Below, one piece after another: positions 1-7,783 of a stretch of 64,000 nucleotides of DNA. Origin of the DNA: Paraburkholderia kururiensis (GTDB taxonomy: Bacteria; Pseudomonadota; Gammaproteobacteria; Burkholderiales; Burkholderiaceae); the NCBI RefSeq assembly GCF_034424375.1, contig NZ_CP139965.1, positions 3,472,001 through 3,536,000 of the forward strand, in the 5' to 3' direction. The notes under the pieces were generated by a model. The model searched no databases, was not told where the DNA came from, and saw only the letters and a program-made list of their open reading frames with translations. Position numbers and translations under genes: made by a program. Positions within the stretch are counted from its first letter, which is position 1, and each line of letters begins with the position of its first letter.

Positions 1-2
1 CG

Positions 3-899
3 TCATTCACCCAGATCGAGGCCGCCGCTGTAGCCGATCAGCAGGATCACGAGCCCGAAGCCGATGCGATACCACGCGAAGGCGGTGAAGTCGTGCGCAG
101 CGACGTAGCGCAGCAGCCACCGCACGCAGGCAAACGCGCTCACGAACGCAGCCGCGAAACCGAGGGCGACCAGGCCCAGCGAGCTGGCTGACAACGCGTG
201 CCAGCCTTTGTACAGCTCGTAGACCGTCGCGCCGAAGATGACGGGAATGGCGAGGAAAAACGAAAACTCGGTGGCAACGCGTCGATCAAGACCAAACAAC
301 ATGCCGCCGATAATCGTGGCGCCCGAGCGCGACATGCCCGGAATCAGCGCGGCGCATTGGGCGCAGCCCACCTTGAACGCGTCCGCGGCCGTGAGTTCGT
401 CCATCGATTGAACGCGGGCGACCGGTTCAGCGATGGCGCCGGCCGCAGCGCCTCCGGCAGAACCTGGGGCAGTAACGGCCGCCACGGCGCGGCGCTCGCG
501 CTGACGCGACTCCGCCCAAAGAATAATCACGCCGCCCAAGACGAGCGCAAACGCCACCGATACCGGCGAAAAGAGCGCCGCCTTGATGGCGTTGCCGAAC
601 AGCAGCCCGAGCGCGATGGCCGGCAACGTGGCAATGACGACGTTCGCCGTGAAGCGCCGTGCATCCGGCTTCGACGCGAGCCCTGCGACCACATCCCCGA
701 TCTTGCGGCGGAACTCCCAGCACACCGCGAGGATGGCGCCCAGCTGGATGACGACGTCGAAGGTCTTGCCGTCCTCGTTATTGAAGCCGAGCAGGCTCCC
801 CACGACGATGAGGTGCCCTGTGCTCGAAACGGGCAGGAACTCGGTCAAGCCTTCCACCAAACCCAGCACCAGCGCCTTGCAGGTCAGAATCCAATCCAT
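3..899 (-). CDS. uppP: Undecaprenyl-diphosphatase UppP (BacA)
   Basis: This inner-membrane enzyme dephosphorylates undecaprenyl pyrophosphate so that the lipid carrier for peptidoglycan and O-antigen synthesis can be reused; overproduction of the family gives bacitracin resistance. The 298-residue protein shows both family signatures: an acidic first motif EGLTEF with PVSSTGH (residues 16-29), and PGMSRSGAT (187-195), which supplies the Ser/Arg of the active site. Hydrophobic segments fill most of the rest. Residues about 131-170 form an Arg-then-Ala/Gly-rich loop. The protein is some 20 residues longer than the roughly 275 I remember for relatives, and this loop is the likely place for the extra length. 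The gene is complete: its stop codon lies at the very edge of the window. It appears monocistronic. Confidence 0.96.
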   Translation of the reverse strand: MDWILTCKALVLGLVEGLTEFLPVSSTGHLIVVGSLLGFNNEDGKTFDVVIQLGAILAVCWEFRRKIGDVVAGLASKPDARRFTANVVIATLPAIALGLLFGNAIKAALFSPVSVAFALVLGGVIILWAESRQRERRAVAAVTAPGSAGGAAAGAIAEPVARVQSMDELTAADAFKVGCAQCAALIPGMSRSGATIIGGMLFGLDRRVATEFSFFLAIPVIFGATVYELYKGWHALSASSLGLVALGFAAAFVSAFACVRWLLRYVAAHDFTAFAWYRIGFGLVILLIGYSGGLDLGE

Positions 900-972
900 C
901 GGGCTCGCTCTCCAGAATATTCATGCAGGAGCCGCGCCGGATGCGTGCGGCCCGCTTTCGGCCGCGCGCGCG

Positions 973-1575
973 TCATTTCTCGACGATCTGCACGCGTATG
1001 CCGTTTGTAAGGATAGTGATTGTACCGGGTTCGTAGCTCACCCCGGCAAACTGAAGCTGCTCGGGCTTGAACGTGTAGACCGGATAGTTCGTCAACAGCT
1101 GGGTGGCGAGCACGCCGGCCGCCGCGTTGATCTGCTGCGTGTACGCCGCGGCATCGCCGTTCACCGCGACGTTATCGACGCTCGGCTCATGGAGCACGAC
1201 CGAACGGCTCGCCGCATCCCACGCGAGCTGGCTGGACAGCGTAAAGACGCCGTCGACGGGCTGACGTAGAAACGGGCTCGCCAGACGCGCATCGAGCCGC
1301 ACGGAAATGCGGTTGGCGTCGGGCAGCAGTCCCACCACCGGGTGAGTCAGCGCCACGTCGAAGACCTGCGAGACCGAGTGCTCGTACGGGAACTTGCGCT
1401 GCACCGCGTCCTGCACCTGCTGCTGGGAGAAGGTGTAGTGGTCGGGGATGAACGGAAAGATGCCCGTTGCGCACGCCGACACGGACATGGTCGCGCCTGC
1501 GGCAACGCACATCCCGAGCAGAAACGCGCGTCGGGAAAACGGTGGCCGGCAGACCGGTGGCGCGATTCGGGTCAT
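973..1575 (-). CDS. DUF1439 (YceB-like) lipoprotein
   Basis: The 200-residue protein is a probable lipoprotein of the DUF1439/YceB family, whose molecular role is not established. The N-terminus has a twin-arginine-like stretch SRRAFL (14-19), a hydrophobic core, and a lipobox VSAC with the acceptor cysteine at position 35. Export followed by lipidation is therefore likely, possibly by the Tat route. The mature part has the repeated beta-strand pattern of the family (for example HYTFSQQQVQDAVQRKFPYE near the start and a closing ITILTNGIRV strand). It lies between uppP and a YkgJ-type gene, all on the minus strand, with enough spacing that separate transcription is possible. The family call is from recognition of the sequence pattern; the function is unknown. 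Confidence 0.85.
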   Translation of the reverse strand: MTRIAPPVCRPPFSRRAFLLGMCVAAGATMSVSACATGIFPFIPDHYTFSQQQVQDAVQRKFPYEHSVSQVFDVALTHPVVGLLPDANRISVRLDARLASPFLRQPVDGVFTLSSQLAWDAASRSVVLHEPSVDNVAVNGDAAAYTQQINAAAGVLATQLLTNYPVYTFKPEQLQFAGVSYEPGTITILTNGIRVQIVEK

Positions 1576-1606
1576 ATGAAATCTCCTGTTTCCTGATGCT
1601 GGCGAC

Positions 1607-1966
1607 TCATGCTGGCAATGCCCGCGCGCCGCGATAGTGAGGTGAAGGCCGGGTTTGCGCCTCGAGCGTCGTCAGCCACATCAAGGCCGCGTCGCGCGAG
1701 TCGCCGCACATCTCCGTCTGAGGATTGAGACCCGAGCAGCAGGCGGGCCGCTCCGGCGAGCCGAAGATCCGGCAACGCATATCGTCCGAAAGCTGAACGC
1801 ATCGGACGCCTGCGGGTTTGCCGTGCGGCATACCCGGAATAGGGGTCGTAATAGACGGCGCGATGCAGCACGCGCCGCAGTCCGGGCGGCACGCGTGGTC
1901 GGGAACATCGACTGGGGAATCGGTACTCGCCAATGGCTTTCCGGTTTCGAGAAGGTTGCAATACAT
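1607..1966 (-). CDS. YkgJ-family cysteine cluster protein
   Basis: This small cytoplasmic protein carries the zinc/iron-chelating YkgJ cysteine cluster: CRPDCGACC followed by a conserved PIPGMPHGKPAGVRC stretch and further cysteines (CRIFG, ACCSG, MCG). The family is widespread in proteobacteria and proposed to bind metal; its biochemical role is unknown. The start is uncertain. The reading frame is open to 2053, with ATGs at 2053, 1996 and 1966 and a TTG at 1933 preceded by GGAAAG. Conservation begins only near the first cysteine, so one of the later starts is likely; I give the ATG at 1966. Its neighbours are a lipoprotein gene on the same strand and the divergent hemN, whose upstream region includes this 5' end. 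Confidence 0.85.
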   Translation of the reverse strand: MYCNLLETGKPLASTDSPVDVPDHACRPDCGACCIAPSITTPIPGMPHGKPAGVRCVQLSDDMRCRIFGSPERPACCSGLNPQTEMCGDSRDAALMWLTTLEAQTRPSPHYRGARALPA

Positions 1967-1969
1967 CAA
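1956..1969. promoter_or_regulatory. Candidate FNR/ANR-type box
   Basis: TTGCA-ATAC-ATCAA matches nine of ten bases of the FNR/ANR consensus TTGAT-N4-ATCAA. It lies 250 bases upstream of hemN, a gene commonly under anaerobic control, but it also overlaps one possible start of the YkgJ-type gene. A chance match is quite possible. Confidence 0.3.
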
Positions 1970-2218
1970 AATCCAGCCCGCTTTGCAGAAGTACATTGTG
2001 CCATCGACCACCCGTGCGACCGTTTGCACAGTGCGGTGGATCGCCACTCCCATAGATCGATTACCCCGAAGCCCGATGCGCGTCTGTTGCCCCGACCTTC
2101 ACGATTCCGTGCCGCTGCCGCCGGTCGCCCATGGCGCGCGGCGCGCGTTCGTGCCGGGGAACGGCACGCAGCAGCGCCACAGCGGTCCATCGCGCGAGGC
2201 ACCAGCCGGAAAGCTCCC

Positions 2219-3604
2219 ATGACCACAGCCGACACCCTCTTCCACCCCGAACTGCTCGCGAAGTACAGCGCGAACGGTCCGCGGTATACGTCGTATCCGA
2301 CGGCCCTCCAGTTCCGCGACGACTTCGACATCGCCGACTACACCCGCGCCGCGGGCGACCCCGGCGCCGCCGACACGGATCTCTCGCTCTACTTCCACAT
2401 TCCGTTCTGCGACACGGTGTGCTTCTACTGCGGCTGCAACAAGGTTGTCACGAAGAACCGCGCGAGGGCCAGGCCGTATCTGGAGCGCCTCAAGCGCGAG
2501 CTGGCGCTGCAGGCCGCGCTCTTCGACACCTCGCGGCCCGTATCGCAGCTGCACTGGGGCGGCGGCACGCCCACTTTCCTTTCGCACGACGAAATGGCCG
2601 AGTTGATGGCTGCCACGCGCGAACACTTCACGCTGCGCCCCGATGCCGAGGGCGAGTACTCCATCGAGATCGATCCGCGCGAAGCGAACGCAAAAACAAT
2701 CGTGCAACTGCGCACGCTCGGCTTCAACCGGATCAGCCTGGGCGTGCAGGACTTCGATCCGCTCGTGCAGCAAGCGGTCAACCGCATCCAGCCGCTCGAA
2801 CTCACGACGAACGTCATACGCGCCGCACGCGCCACGGGGTTTCACTCGATCAGCGTCGACCTGATCTACGGGCTGCCGTACCAGACCGTCGACAGCTTCC
2901 GCCGTACGCTCGACACGATGCTCTCGCTCGCGCCGGACCGGCTCTCGGTGTTCGGCTACGCGCACATGCCGCACCTCTTCAAGATGCAGCGCCAGATCGA
3001 CGCGGCGGCACTGCCGTCGCCCCAGGAAAGGCTTGCACTGTTGAGGCTCGTGGTCGAACGGTTGACCGCCGCTGGCTACGTGTACATCGGCATGGACCAT
3101 TTCGCGCTGCCCACCGACGAACTCGCCCTCGCCCAGGCGCAACGCACTTTGCACCGCAATTTCCAGGGGTATAGCACGCGCGCGGACTGCGACCTGATCG
3201 CCTTCGGCGCCTCGGCGATCGGCAAAGTGGGCGACGTGTACGCGCAAAACGCAAAGGACCTGCCGGCCTACGCGGCGGCCATCGACGCCGGCCGCCTTGC
3301 GATTACACGCGGCATCCGCCTCACCACGGACGACCGGCTGCGCCGCGACATCATCACGCAGCTCATGTGCAACCTGGAATTGCGCTTTGACGAGTTCGAG
3401 GCGGCGTATGGCATTCGCTTTGGCAAAACATTCGCGCCGGAACTCGATCGTCTGCGCGAATTCGAGCGCGATGGTCTCGTATCGATTGGCGGCAACCGCA
3501 TAGACGTGCTGCCTGCCGGCCGCATGCTCGTGCGCAACGTCGCCATGGTGTTCGACCGATATCTCGGCACGCAACGCATGGAGCGTTTCTCGCGGACGGT
3601 GTGA
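2219..3604 (+). CDS. hemN: Oxygen-independent coproporphyrinogen III oxidase HemN
   Basis: This radical-SAM enzyme decarboxylates two propionate side chains of coproporphyrinogen III to give protoporphyrinogen IX in haem synthesis without oxygen. The 461-residue length is that of true HemN. The cluster motif is CxxxCxxC at Cys64, Cys68 and Cys71, followed by a fourth Cys73 (CFYCGC), which separates HemN from the shorter HemW type. The SAM-binding region GGGTPT and a C-terminal HemN domain follow. The open frame extends far upstream (to 1655), but homology begins with MTTADTLFHPE, so the ATG at 2219 is chosen. It stands alone, divergent from the YkgJ-type gene, and is followed by tRNA-Leu. A possible FNR-type box lies 250 bases upstream. 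Confidence 0.95.
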   Translation: MTTADTLFHPELLAKYSANGPRYTSYPTALQFRDDFDIADYTRAAGDPGAADTDLSLYFHIPFCDTVCFYCGCNKVVTKNRARARPYLERLKRELALQAALFDTSRPVSQLHWGGGTPTFLSHDEMAELMAATREHFTLRPDAEGEYSIEIDPREANAKTIVQLRTLGFNRISLGVQDFDPLVQQAVNRIQPLELTTNVIRAARATGFHSISVDLIYGLPYQTVDSFRRTLDTMLSLAPDRLSVFGYAHMPHLFKMQRQIDAAALPSPQERLALLRLVVERLTAAGYVYIGMDHFALPTDELALAQAQRTLHRNFQGYSTRADCDLIAFGASAIGKVGDVYAQNAKDLPAYAAAIDAGRLAITRGIRLTTDDRLRRDIITQLMCNLELRFDEFEAAYGIRFGKTFAPELDRLREFERDGLVSIGGNRIDVLPAGRMLVRNVAMVFDRYLGTQRMERFSRTV

Positions 3605-3620
3605 GCGCGCGGGCGTCATC

Positions 3621-3649
3621 TTGCCCGGCAAACCGATTTGCGACATAAT
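3621..3649 (+). promoter_or_regulatory. Sigma-70 promoter of tRNA-Leu
   Basis: TTGCCC (3621-3626) and CATAAT (3644-3649) are separated by 17 bases and end 44 bases before the tRNA 5' end. The two boxes match the consensus at four and five of six positions. Spacing and position fit a tRNA promoter. Confidence 0.6.
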
Positions 3650-3693
3650 CCACGTTTCGCCGCGCGCGGTTGCCGTGCGTGCGCATCCCGCAA

Positions 3694-3778
3694 GCCCAGG
3701 TGGTGAAACAGGTAGACGCAGGGGACTCAAAATCCCCCGCCGCAAGGCGTGCCGGTTCGAGTCCGGCCCTGGGCACCA
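3694..3778 (+). tRNA. tRNA-Leu (anticodon CAA)
   Basis: This is an 85-base class II tRNA. The acceptor stem GCCCAGG pairs with CCTGGGC, followed by the discriminator A and an encoded CCA at 3776-3778. The anticodon stem GGGGA/TCCCC closes the seven-base loop CTCAAAA, giving anticodon CAA, which reads UUG leucine codons. A variable arm and the T-loop GTTCGAGTC are present. It stands alone between hemN and a gene-free stretch. tRNA 3' ends are common island integration sites, but I see no second copy of its 3' end and no integrase in the window. Confidence 0.96.
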
Positions 3779-4174
3779 AGTACCGCAAAGCCTTATCTGG
3801 CTTACCTTTCCCGAAGTTCGCTACCTCCCAAGATTTCCCACGGAGAGTTTGCGCCGCTCCCTTTCCAAAAATTTTCCCACAGCGCCCGGCATTTTCTTGT
3901 ACGAGGTCGACGGACTCACCGCGAGCCGCACAAGGAGGCTACGCAGGCGTAGCGTGCCTATCGCGGACGTGTCACCAACGGCTCGCATGCTCCACGTCCT
4001 CGATCGTGGTTTATCGACCGAGACTTAGCCCCACTGTGCGGCGGCGGAGTCCTCGTCCAGACCCATTGCGGTCAGAACGCGTGATGGAGTGCCGGCAGAC
4101 CTCCACTATCTCGGCAATATCGGCAACAACTTCGCAGAACCGCTTGAGCCACGCAGGACGTTGCGTCCGCTATC
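3779..4174. other. Gene-free stretch after tRNA-Leu
   Basis: This stretch of 396 bases holds no convincing gene. Open frames exist on the plus strand, but none has a ribosome-binding site or a recognisable protein. The composition is somewhat less GC-rich than the neighbouring genes. I see no inverted repeats of IS type and no repeat of the tRNA end. It may be decayed DNA next to a tRNA. Confidence 0.5.
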
Positions 4175-6118
4175 TCACCGTACATCCGGTTCGAACACGA
4201 TGCGGCGATTCGCGAATCGTCCGCCGGGCGTCAGGTTGCTCGCAACGGGTTGCGTGCGGCCGTAGCCTTTCGCCGTCAACTGGTCTGCGGGGGCTCCGGC
4301 GTTCACGAGAAAATCGCGCACGGCGTTGGCTCTCTTCTGCGAGAGCTGGAGGTTTGCGTCAGCATTTCCGGCGTTGTCCGAAAACGCCGATATGGTGAAT
4401 CGCATGGGGCGGCCCCCATCCGCGCAAGCCTTCATCAATTGCGCCGCTTCCATCAGCGATTCCTTTGCCGATGCCGGCACGTGCCCGCTCGAGCTCGCGA
4501 AGCTGACCACCTGGAGGTTGAGCACGCCGGCAATGTCTGGCGCGGAGCAGCGCCTGTCTGTCTCGACGATGTGGGCCATGGCGCGCAAGTACGCGTCCGT
4601 GGCCGATGCTGCGGCGTCGTCCGGATTGAACACCGTGACGTTATAGGCGGGACCGAGTTGCCGCTGCAACCGCAAGCGCCAGTCCGATGCGACGCTGGCG
4701 AGCGATCCCGCCAATTCGACCTGCGTTCCCTGCACCCGCAGCGCGGCGCCCTGAACCGTCATGGGCGCGAGCAGAGCGTCGATATGGGAGAGCCAGCCCG
4801 CCAAGGCCACGTGGCTATCGAGCCGCACGTCGACATGGACCTGCCGCGTGGCGGCGTTGCGGCCCAGCGCGTCGAGTAGTTTCTTCTTCTCTGTTTCGTC
4901 TTTCAGAACGGCTTCGAGGATTGGGACGCCGGCGCGATTCGCGCCGAACGCAAGTTGCGCATCGGCGATTGAGGCATCTTCCTGCGGGCGTGGTTCAACG
5001 GACCGCAACGCGGACACGGGAGCGACGGTCCGTGCTGCCGCGGATGAGCCGCCAGGCGCACTGGCCGCCGTGGACGCACTTGCCGTTGCAGGCATGGCCG
5101 ACATGGATGCGGCCACCTTGGACGCGGCCGTCGAACTGCCCGCGACGGGCGAATCGGCCGCCCCCGAGCCAGCAACCGCAGCCGGCTTGCTGGTAGGCAC
5201 CGCGCTCACTGAAACCGCTCCGCTCGACCCGGCCGCGGCGACGGACGAAGGATCGACAGCCGCAGCGGCAGGCTTCGCGTCGTCCGCCCCGCTTGTAGGG
5301 CGCAAACCATTCCATGCGAAAACGCTGCCCAGCACGGTAGCAAGCACGGCGAACAGGGACCACGCCCATCTGCCCGAGCGCCTCCCTTTCATCGATGCAA
5401 CGTCAGAAGAAGAACGCTCCGCGGGGACGGCCGATGCGACGAGTCCCGGACGCTGCGGCAAAGCAGCTTTGAACGCAGCAGCTTCCGGCGCAACGCCCTT
5501 CGGCGCACCGGGCACGGCACTGGCGGCAATCATGGCGTCAAGCTGCGAAGCAATCGAATGCTGGAACTCGTTGGCATCCGCAAAACCCATGGCCTGCGCG
5601 ACGGCATCGGAGATATGACCCGACACAGACGGCAATTGGGCACGAAGCATCGTGGGTAACGACGACTCGCTGGCCTGTTCGAGCAACAGATGATGCTTGA
5701 GCACACCAAACAGCACGGCGGCCACCATGCCGGTCAAAGCATGCATGGCCTGGGAGGGAAGGCTGGTCTGCGTCGCCACCTGATCGCTCAGCACGGCAAC
5801 GCGCCGGCCCGTGGCGTGGGCGAGCAGCGCGTCGCCGGCGGTCTCGAGGTCTTTGATGCCGGCAGTGGCAGCCGTGAGCTGCACCAGCTCGTCGGCAATA
5901 CGCGCATTCGCTTCTTTCGATCTGGCCGCCTCGAAAATCGCGGCATTGCCCTCGGCCGAATTCGCCGTCGCCATCAACGAGGCCACGAGGATGGGCGCAG
6001 CACAACCCACCACGCGCTCCAGAATCTCAGGCGACAAACCGATCTGCGTGGACAGCTGCTTCCTGACCGGCTCGGTAAACGTGTGACGGGTCGACTGTAC
6101 GAGATCGATCTGCTTCAA
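4175..6118 (-). CDS. DUF937-like / OmpA-domain membrane protein
   Basis: This 647-residue multidomain protein has an N-terminal DUF937-like alpha-helical part (about 1-200), then a single membrane segment (WSLFAVLATVLGSVFAW, about 253-269), then a low-complexity Ala/Ser/Gly/Val linker (273-388). A BON-like region follows (393-498), and the protein ends in an OmpA/MotB peptidoglycan-binding domain (533-647) with ISAFSDNAGNADANLQLSQK and RRIVFEP. It should be anchored in the inner membrane with the OmpA part in the periplasm. The start is the TTG at 6118, which has AGGGG six bases upstream. The longer frame begins with a TTG at 6229 that is itself inside a TTGACA promoter hexamer and so is unlikely. 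The substrate and partners are unknown; it stands alone beside accessory-looking DNA. Confidence 0.85.
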   Translation of the reverse strand: MKQIDLVQSTRHTFTEPVRKQLSTQIGLSPEILERVVGCAAPILVASLMATANSAEGNAAIFEAARSKEANARIADELVQLTAATAGIKDLETAGDALLAHATGRRVAVLSDQVATQTSLPSQAMHALTGMVAAVLFGVLKHHLLLEQASESSLPTMLRAQLPSVSGHISDAVAQAMGFADANEFQHSIASQLDAMIAASAVPGAPKGVAPEAAAFKAALPQRPGLVASAVPAERSSSDVASMKGRRSGRWAWSLFAVLATVLGSVFAWNGLRPTSGADDAKPAAAAVDPSSVAAAGSSGAVSVSAVPTSKPAAVAGSGAADSPVAGSSTAASKVAASMSAMPATASASTAASAPGGSSAAARTVAPVSALRSVEPRPQEDASIADAQLAFGANRAGVPILEAVLKDETEKKKLLDALGRNAATRQVHVDVRLDSHVALAGWLSHIDALLAPMTVQGAALRVQGTQVELAGSLASVASDWRLRLQRQLGPAYNVTVFNPDDAAASATDAYLRAMAHIVETDRRCSAPDIAGVLNLQVVSFASSSGHVPASAKESLMEAAQLMKACADGGRPMRFTISAFSDNAGNADANLQLSQKRANAVRDFLVNAGAPADQLTAKGYGRTQPVASNLTPGGRFANRRIVFEPDVR

Positions 6119-6200
6119 TGCGAACCCCTGCTCAGGAACAAGCGGACGGCCATACTGCCGCCTTCCGGACAGCAGACGGGCTGACAAAACCGCTTGCACC

Positions 6201-6229
6201 TTAGCAGCGAACGACAACCAGACTGTCAA
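6201..6229 (-). promoter_or_regulatory. Candidate promoter of the OmpA-domain gene
   Basis: On the minus strand a perfect TTGACA (6224-6229) is followed after 17 bases by a poor -10 hexamer, TGCTAA (6201-6206). It lies about 83 bases upstream of the proposed TTG start. The -35 is strong and the -10 is weak. Confidence 0.35.
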
Positions 6230-6390
6230 GGTTTGTTACGGTACGCCGGTGCGATAACCCCAGCGTATGGCAAAGCAGGCGCTCGCAACTGGGTGCGGGA
6301 CAGCAGGTACATGGGAGCCGCGACGAAGCACTCGTCTACGGCCGGTTCGGAAGAGAGTGGAAGGGACGACGCCGCGCCGCGCCGAGACGC

Positions 6391-6588
6391 TCAGGCGCTC
6401 TTGCGGCGAGCGCGGGCGCCCAATGTGCTGCGCGTGCGGTACGTCACCCCGTGCTGCTCAAGGTACTCGCGGATCAACTGGCGTACGACCTGCGACGGCG
6501 TAAGGTCCTGCGCCGCGCACAGCTTTTCGAACGCCTCCTTTTTCACGGGATCGATCAGAACAGTCAGTCGGGCGCTTTTTGTTTCCAT
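6391..6588 (-). CDS. Ribbon-helix-helix (CopG/Arc-type) DNA-binding protein
   Basis: This 65-residue protein has the ribbon-helix-helix pattern: an N-terminal beta-strand (SARLTVLID), helix A (KKEAFEKLCAAQ), a turn with TPSQ, and helix B (VVRQLIREYLEQHG). A basic tail (RTRSTLGARARRKSA) follows. Such proteins dimerise and bind DNA through the strand, acting as small repressors or as antitoxins. No toxin-like gene overlaps or follows it; upstream on the same strand are a 16-bp perfect hairpin and then an HPr-like gene. The stretch just before its start is AT-rich, which suits its own promoter and autoregulation. Its target is unknown. Confidence 0.8.
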   Translation of the reverse strand: METKSARLTVLIDPVKKEAFEKLCAAQDLTPSQVVRQLIREYLEQHGVTYRTRSTLGARARRKSA

Positions 6589-6674
6589 GGCAGGCGAAGG
6601 AGAATTTGGCGTATGTTAATCAAATTATAATCCATGCCGCCCGCGGGGCAACGTCGTCCGAAAATGCACGAGCC

Positions 6675-6710
6675 AGCGGGATAGAGCGGGAAAACCCGCT
6701 CTATCCCGCT
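6675..6710 (-). terminator. Perfect 16-bp hairpin after the HPr-like gene
   Basis: Bases 6675-6690 pair perfectly with 6695-6710 around an AAAA loop. It begins ten bases beyond the stop of the minus-strand HPr-like gene, so it is probably its terminator. On that strand only a short TTTT follows some ten bases later, so termination may be partial. Confidence 0.6.
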
Positions 6711-6719
6711 GCGCGCGGC

Positions 6720-7004
6720 TCAACATGTTTGCCGGCATACGCCGGCCCCGGCTTGCTGCGGGCCGAGCACTTCGCAAACGGCTTGTACCGCAGCCGCCTC
6801 GTCGGGACCTGTCGCGAGAATGCGCACCTCCGTGCCGGGCTTCACGCGCAGCGACATGACCGACATCGCGTCCTTGCCATTGACGAAGCGGCCGTTCGCA
6901 AAGCAGACAATCTCGCTCACGAAGCCCGACGCAATACAGGCCACCGTGGTTGGCTCATACCCCGGCCGCCCCCAACGGCGATCCACCTCAACCCACCGTT
7001 CCAT
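6720..7004 (-). CDS. HPr-fold protein lacking the phosphorylatable histidine
   Basis: The second half matches HPr, the phosphocarrier of the sugar phosphotransferase system: ASGFVSEI, then FVNGKDAMSVMSL, then PGTEVRILATG with a closing helix. In HPr the first helix carries GLHARP with the catalytic His15. Here the same stretch reads WGRPGYEPTT, and the whole 94-residue protein has no histidine at all, so it cannot take phosphate from enzyme I in the normal way. The residue at the regulatory Ser46 position is Asp (KDAM). A regulatory Crh-like or purely structural role is possible. The ATG at 7004 is chosen over 7013 because AGGA lies nine bases upstream of it. The tail PQQAGAGVCRQTC adds cysteines. 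Confidence 0.7.
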   Translation of the reverse strand: MERWVEVDRRWGRPGYEPTTVACIASGFVSEIVCFANGRFVNGKDAMSVMSLRVKPGTEVRILATGPDEAAAVQAVCEVLGPQQAGAGVCRQTC

Positions 7005-7081
7005 TACCACCATTCCTCATAGATAAGCCTCGCGCCGATGTGAGGCGCTTGCGAACCTCACCGACAATCGGCCGTCACACC

Positions 7082-7627
7082 TCAGCCTCCAACCGCTCCC
7101 TTACCGCTGACGCCGGCAAAGAAAGCGAGTAGCCGTGCATCCCAGTCGTCGTCGGTCAGCGCCACGTGCGCCGCCCTCGTCTCCTGCAACTCACGATCCA
7201 GATGCACGACGCGCAACGACCTCGCCTCCAGGGGCGCCCGGAAGAGCTTGCCGCTTGCGTCCAGAAACAGGACCGGCTTTGCCCGATAGCGCGCCGCGCG
7301 GATCGACGTTGCGTCGAAAACATGCCGCGCCGACTCCTTCGGATAGACAAATGCGACATTGACGCCCAGCGTCTCCAGGCTGCCGCACGCGCCGGCAAAC
7401 CGGTAGAGCATCTGGAATCCTCGTTCGGCGGCGCGGCCCATGCCCACCACCACGAGCCCGCGCTCGCCCATCAGGTCGGCGACGAGCTTGGGCGTGTAAT
7501 CGAGCGAGATGAGCGGTGCGGCCGTGTCGAGCGCCTTGTCGTCAACCGCCGATTCCGGGGCGGCGTCTGGCTCGCCCGGCATGCAGTGAGGTTCAGGAAA
7601 GCCCGAACCGGCTTGTGACTGCGACAT
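7082..7627 (-). CDS. Conserved-looking hypothetical protein, alpha/beta
   Basis: I do not recognise this 181-residue protein. It has an acidic, disordered-looking N-terminus (residues 1-40) and then alternating strands and helices. These include a LVVVGMGRAAERG strand-turn, LGVNVAFVYPKES, AKPVLFLDASGKL and SLRVVHLD, ending in a DDDWDARLLAFFAG helix. The arrangement is loosely like a thioredoxin/peroxiredoxin-type fold, but no CxxC or resolving cysteine pair is present, so I do not assign that function. It starts 280 bases from, and is divergent to, the hyf-like operon and may share its regulatory region. The HPr-like gene follows 77 bases downstream on the same strand. Confidence 0.65.
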   Translation of the reverse strand: MSQSQAGSGFPEPHCMPGEPDAAPESAVDDKALDTAAPLISLDYTPKLVADLMGERGLVVVGMGRAAERGFQMLYRFAGACGSLETLGVNVAFVYPKESARHVFDATSIRAARYRAKPVLFLDASGKLFRAPLEARSLRVVHLDRELQETRAAHVALTDDDWDARLLAFFAGVSGKGAVGG

Positions 7628-7783
7628 AACTGCTCCTCACCGTAGCCCGACACATCGAATGTGCATGAAATTAGCATAGCCCGAGGCAGTGCACCACGAA
7701 TCGTGCAATGGACATAACGCCGCAGGTCATCGAGGCCGTTCCGCCCGGCGGCCGGCCTTGTGGAATCTCCCTGGCAAAGCTGC

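Noticed and set aside
2099..3745. 548-residue open frame opposite hemN
   Set aside because: Antisense shadow: hemN is certain, and this frame shows no family motif or ribosome-binding site.
3670..4398. Open frame of 242 residues running through the tRNA and the gene-free stretch
   Set aside because: It runs over tRNA-Leu and the 3' end of the OmpA-domain gene, and its protein is Arg/Ser-rich without any pattern.
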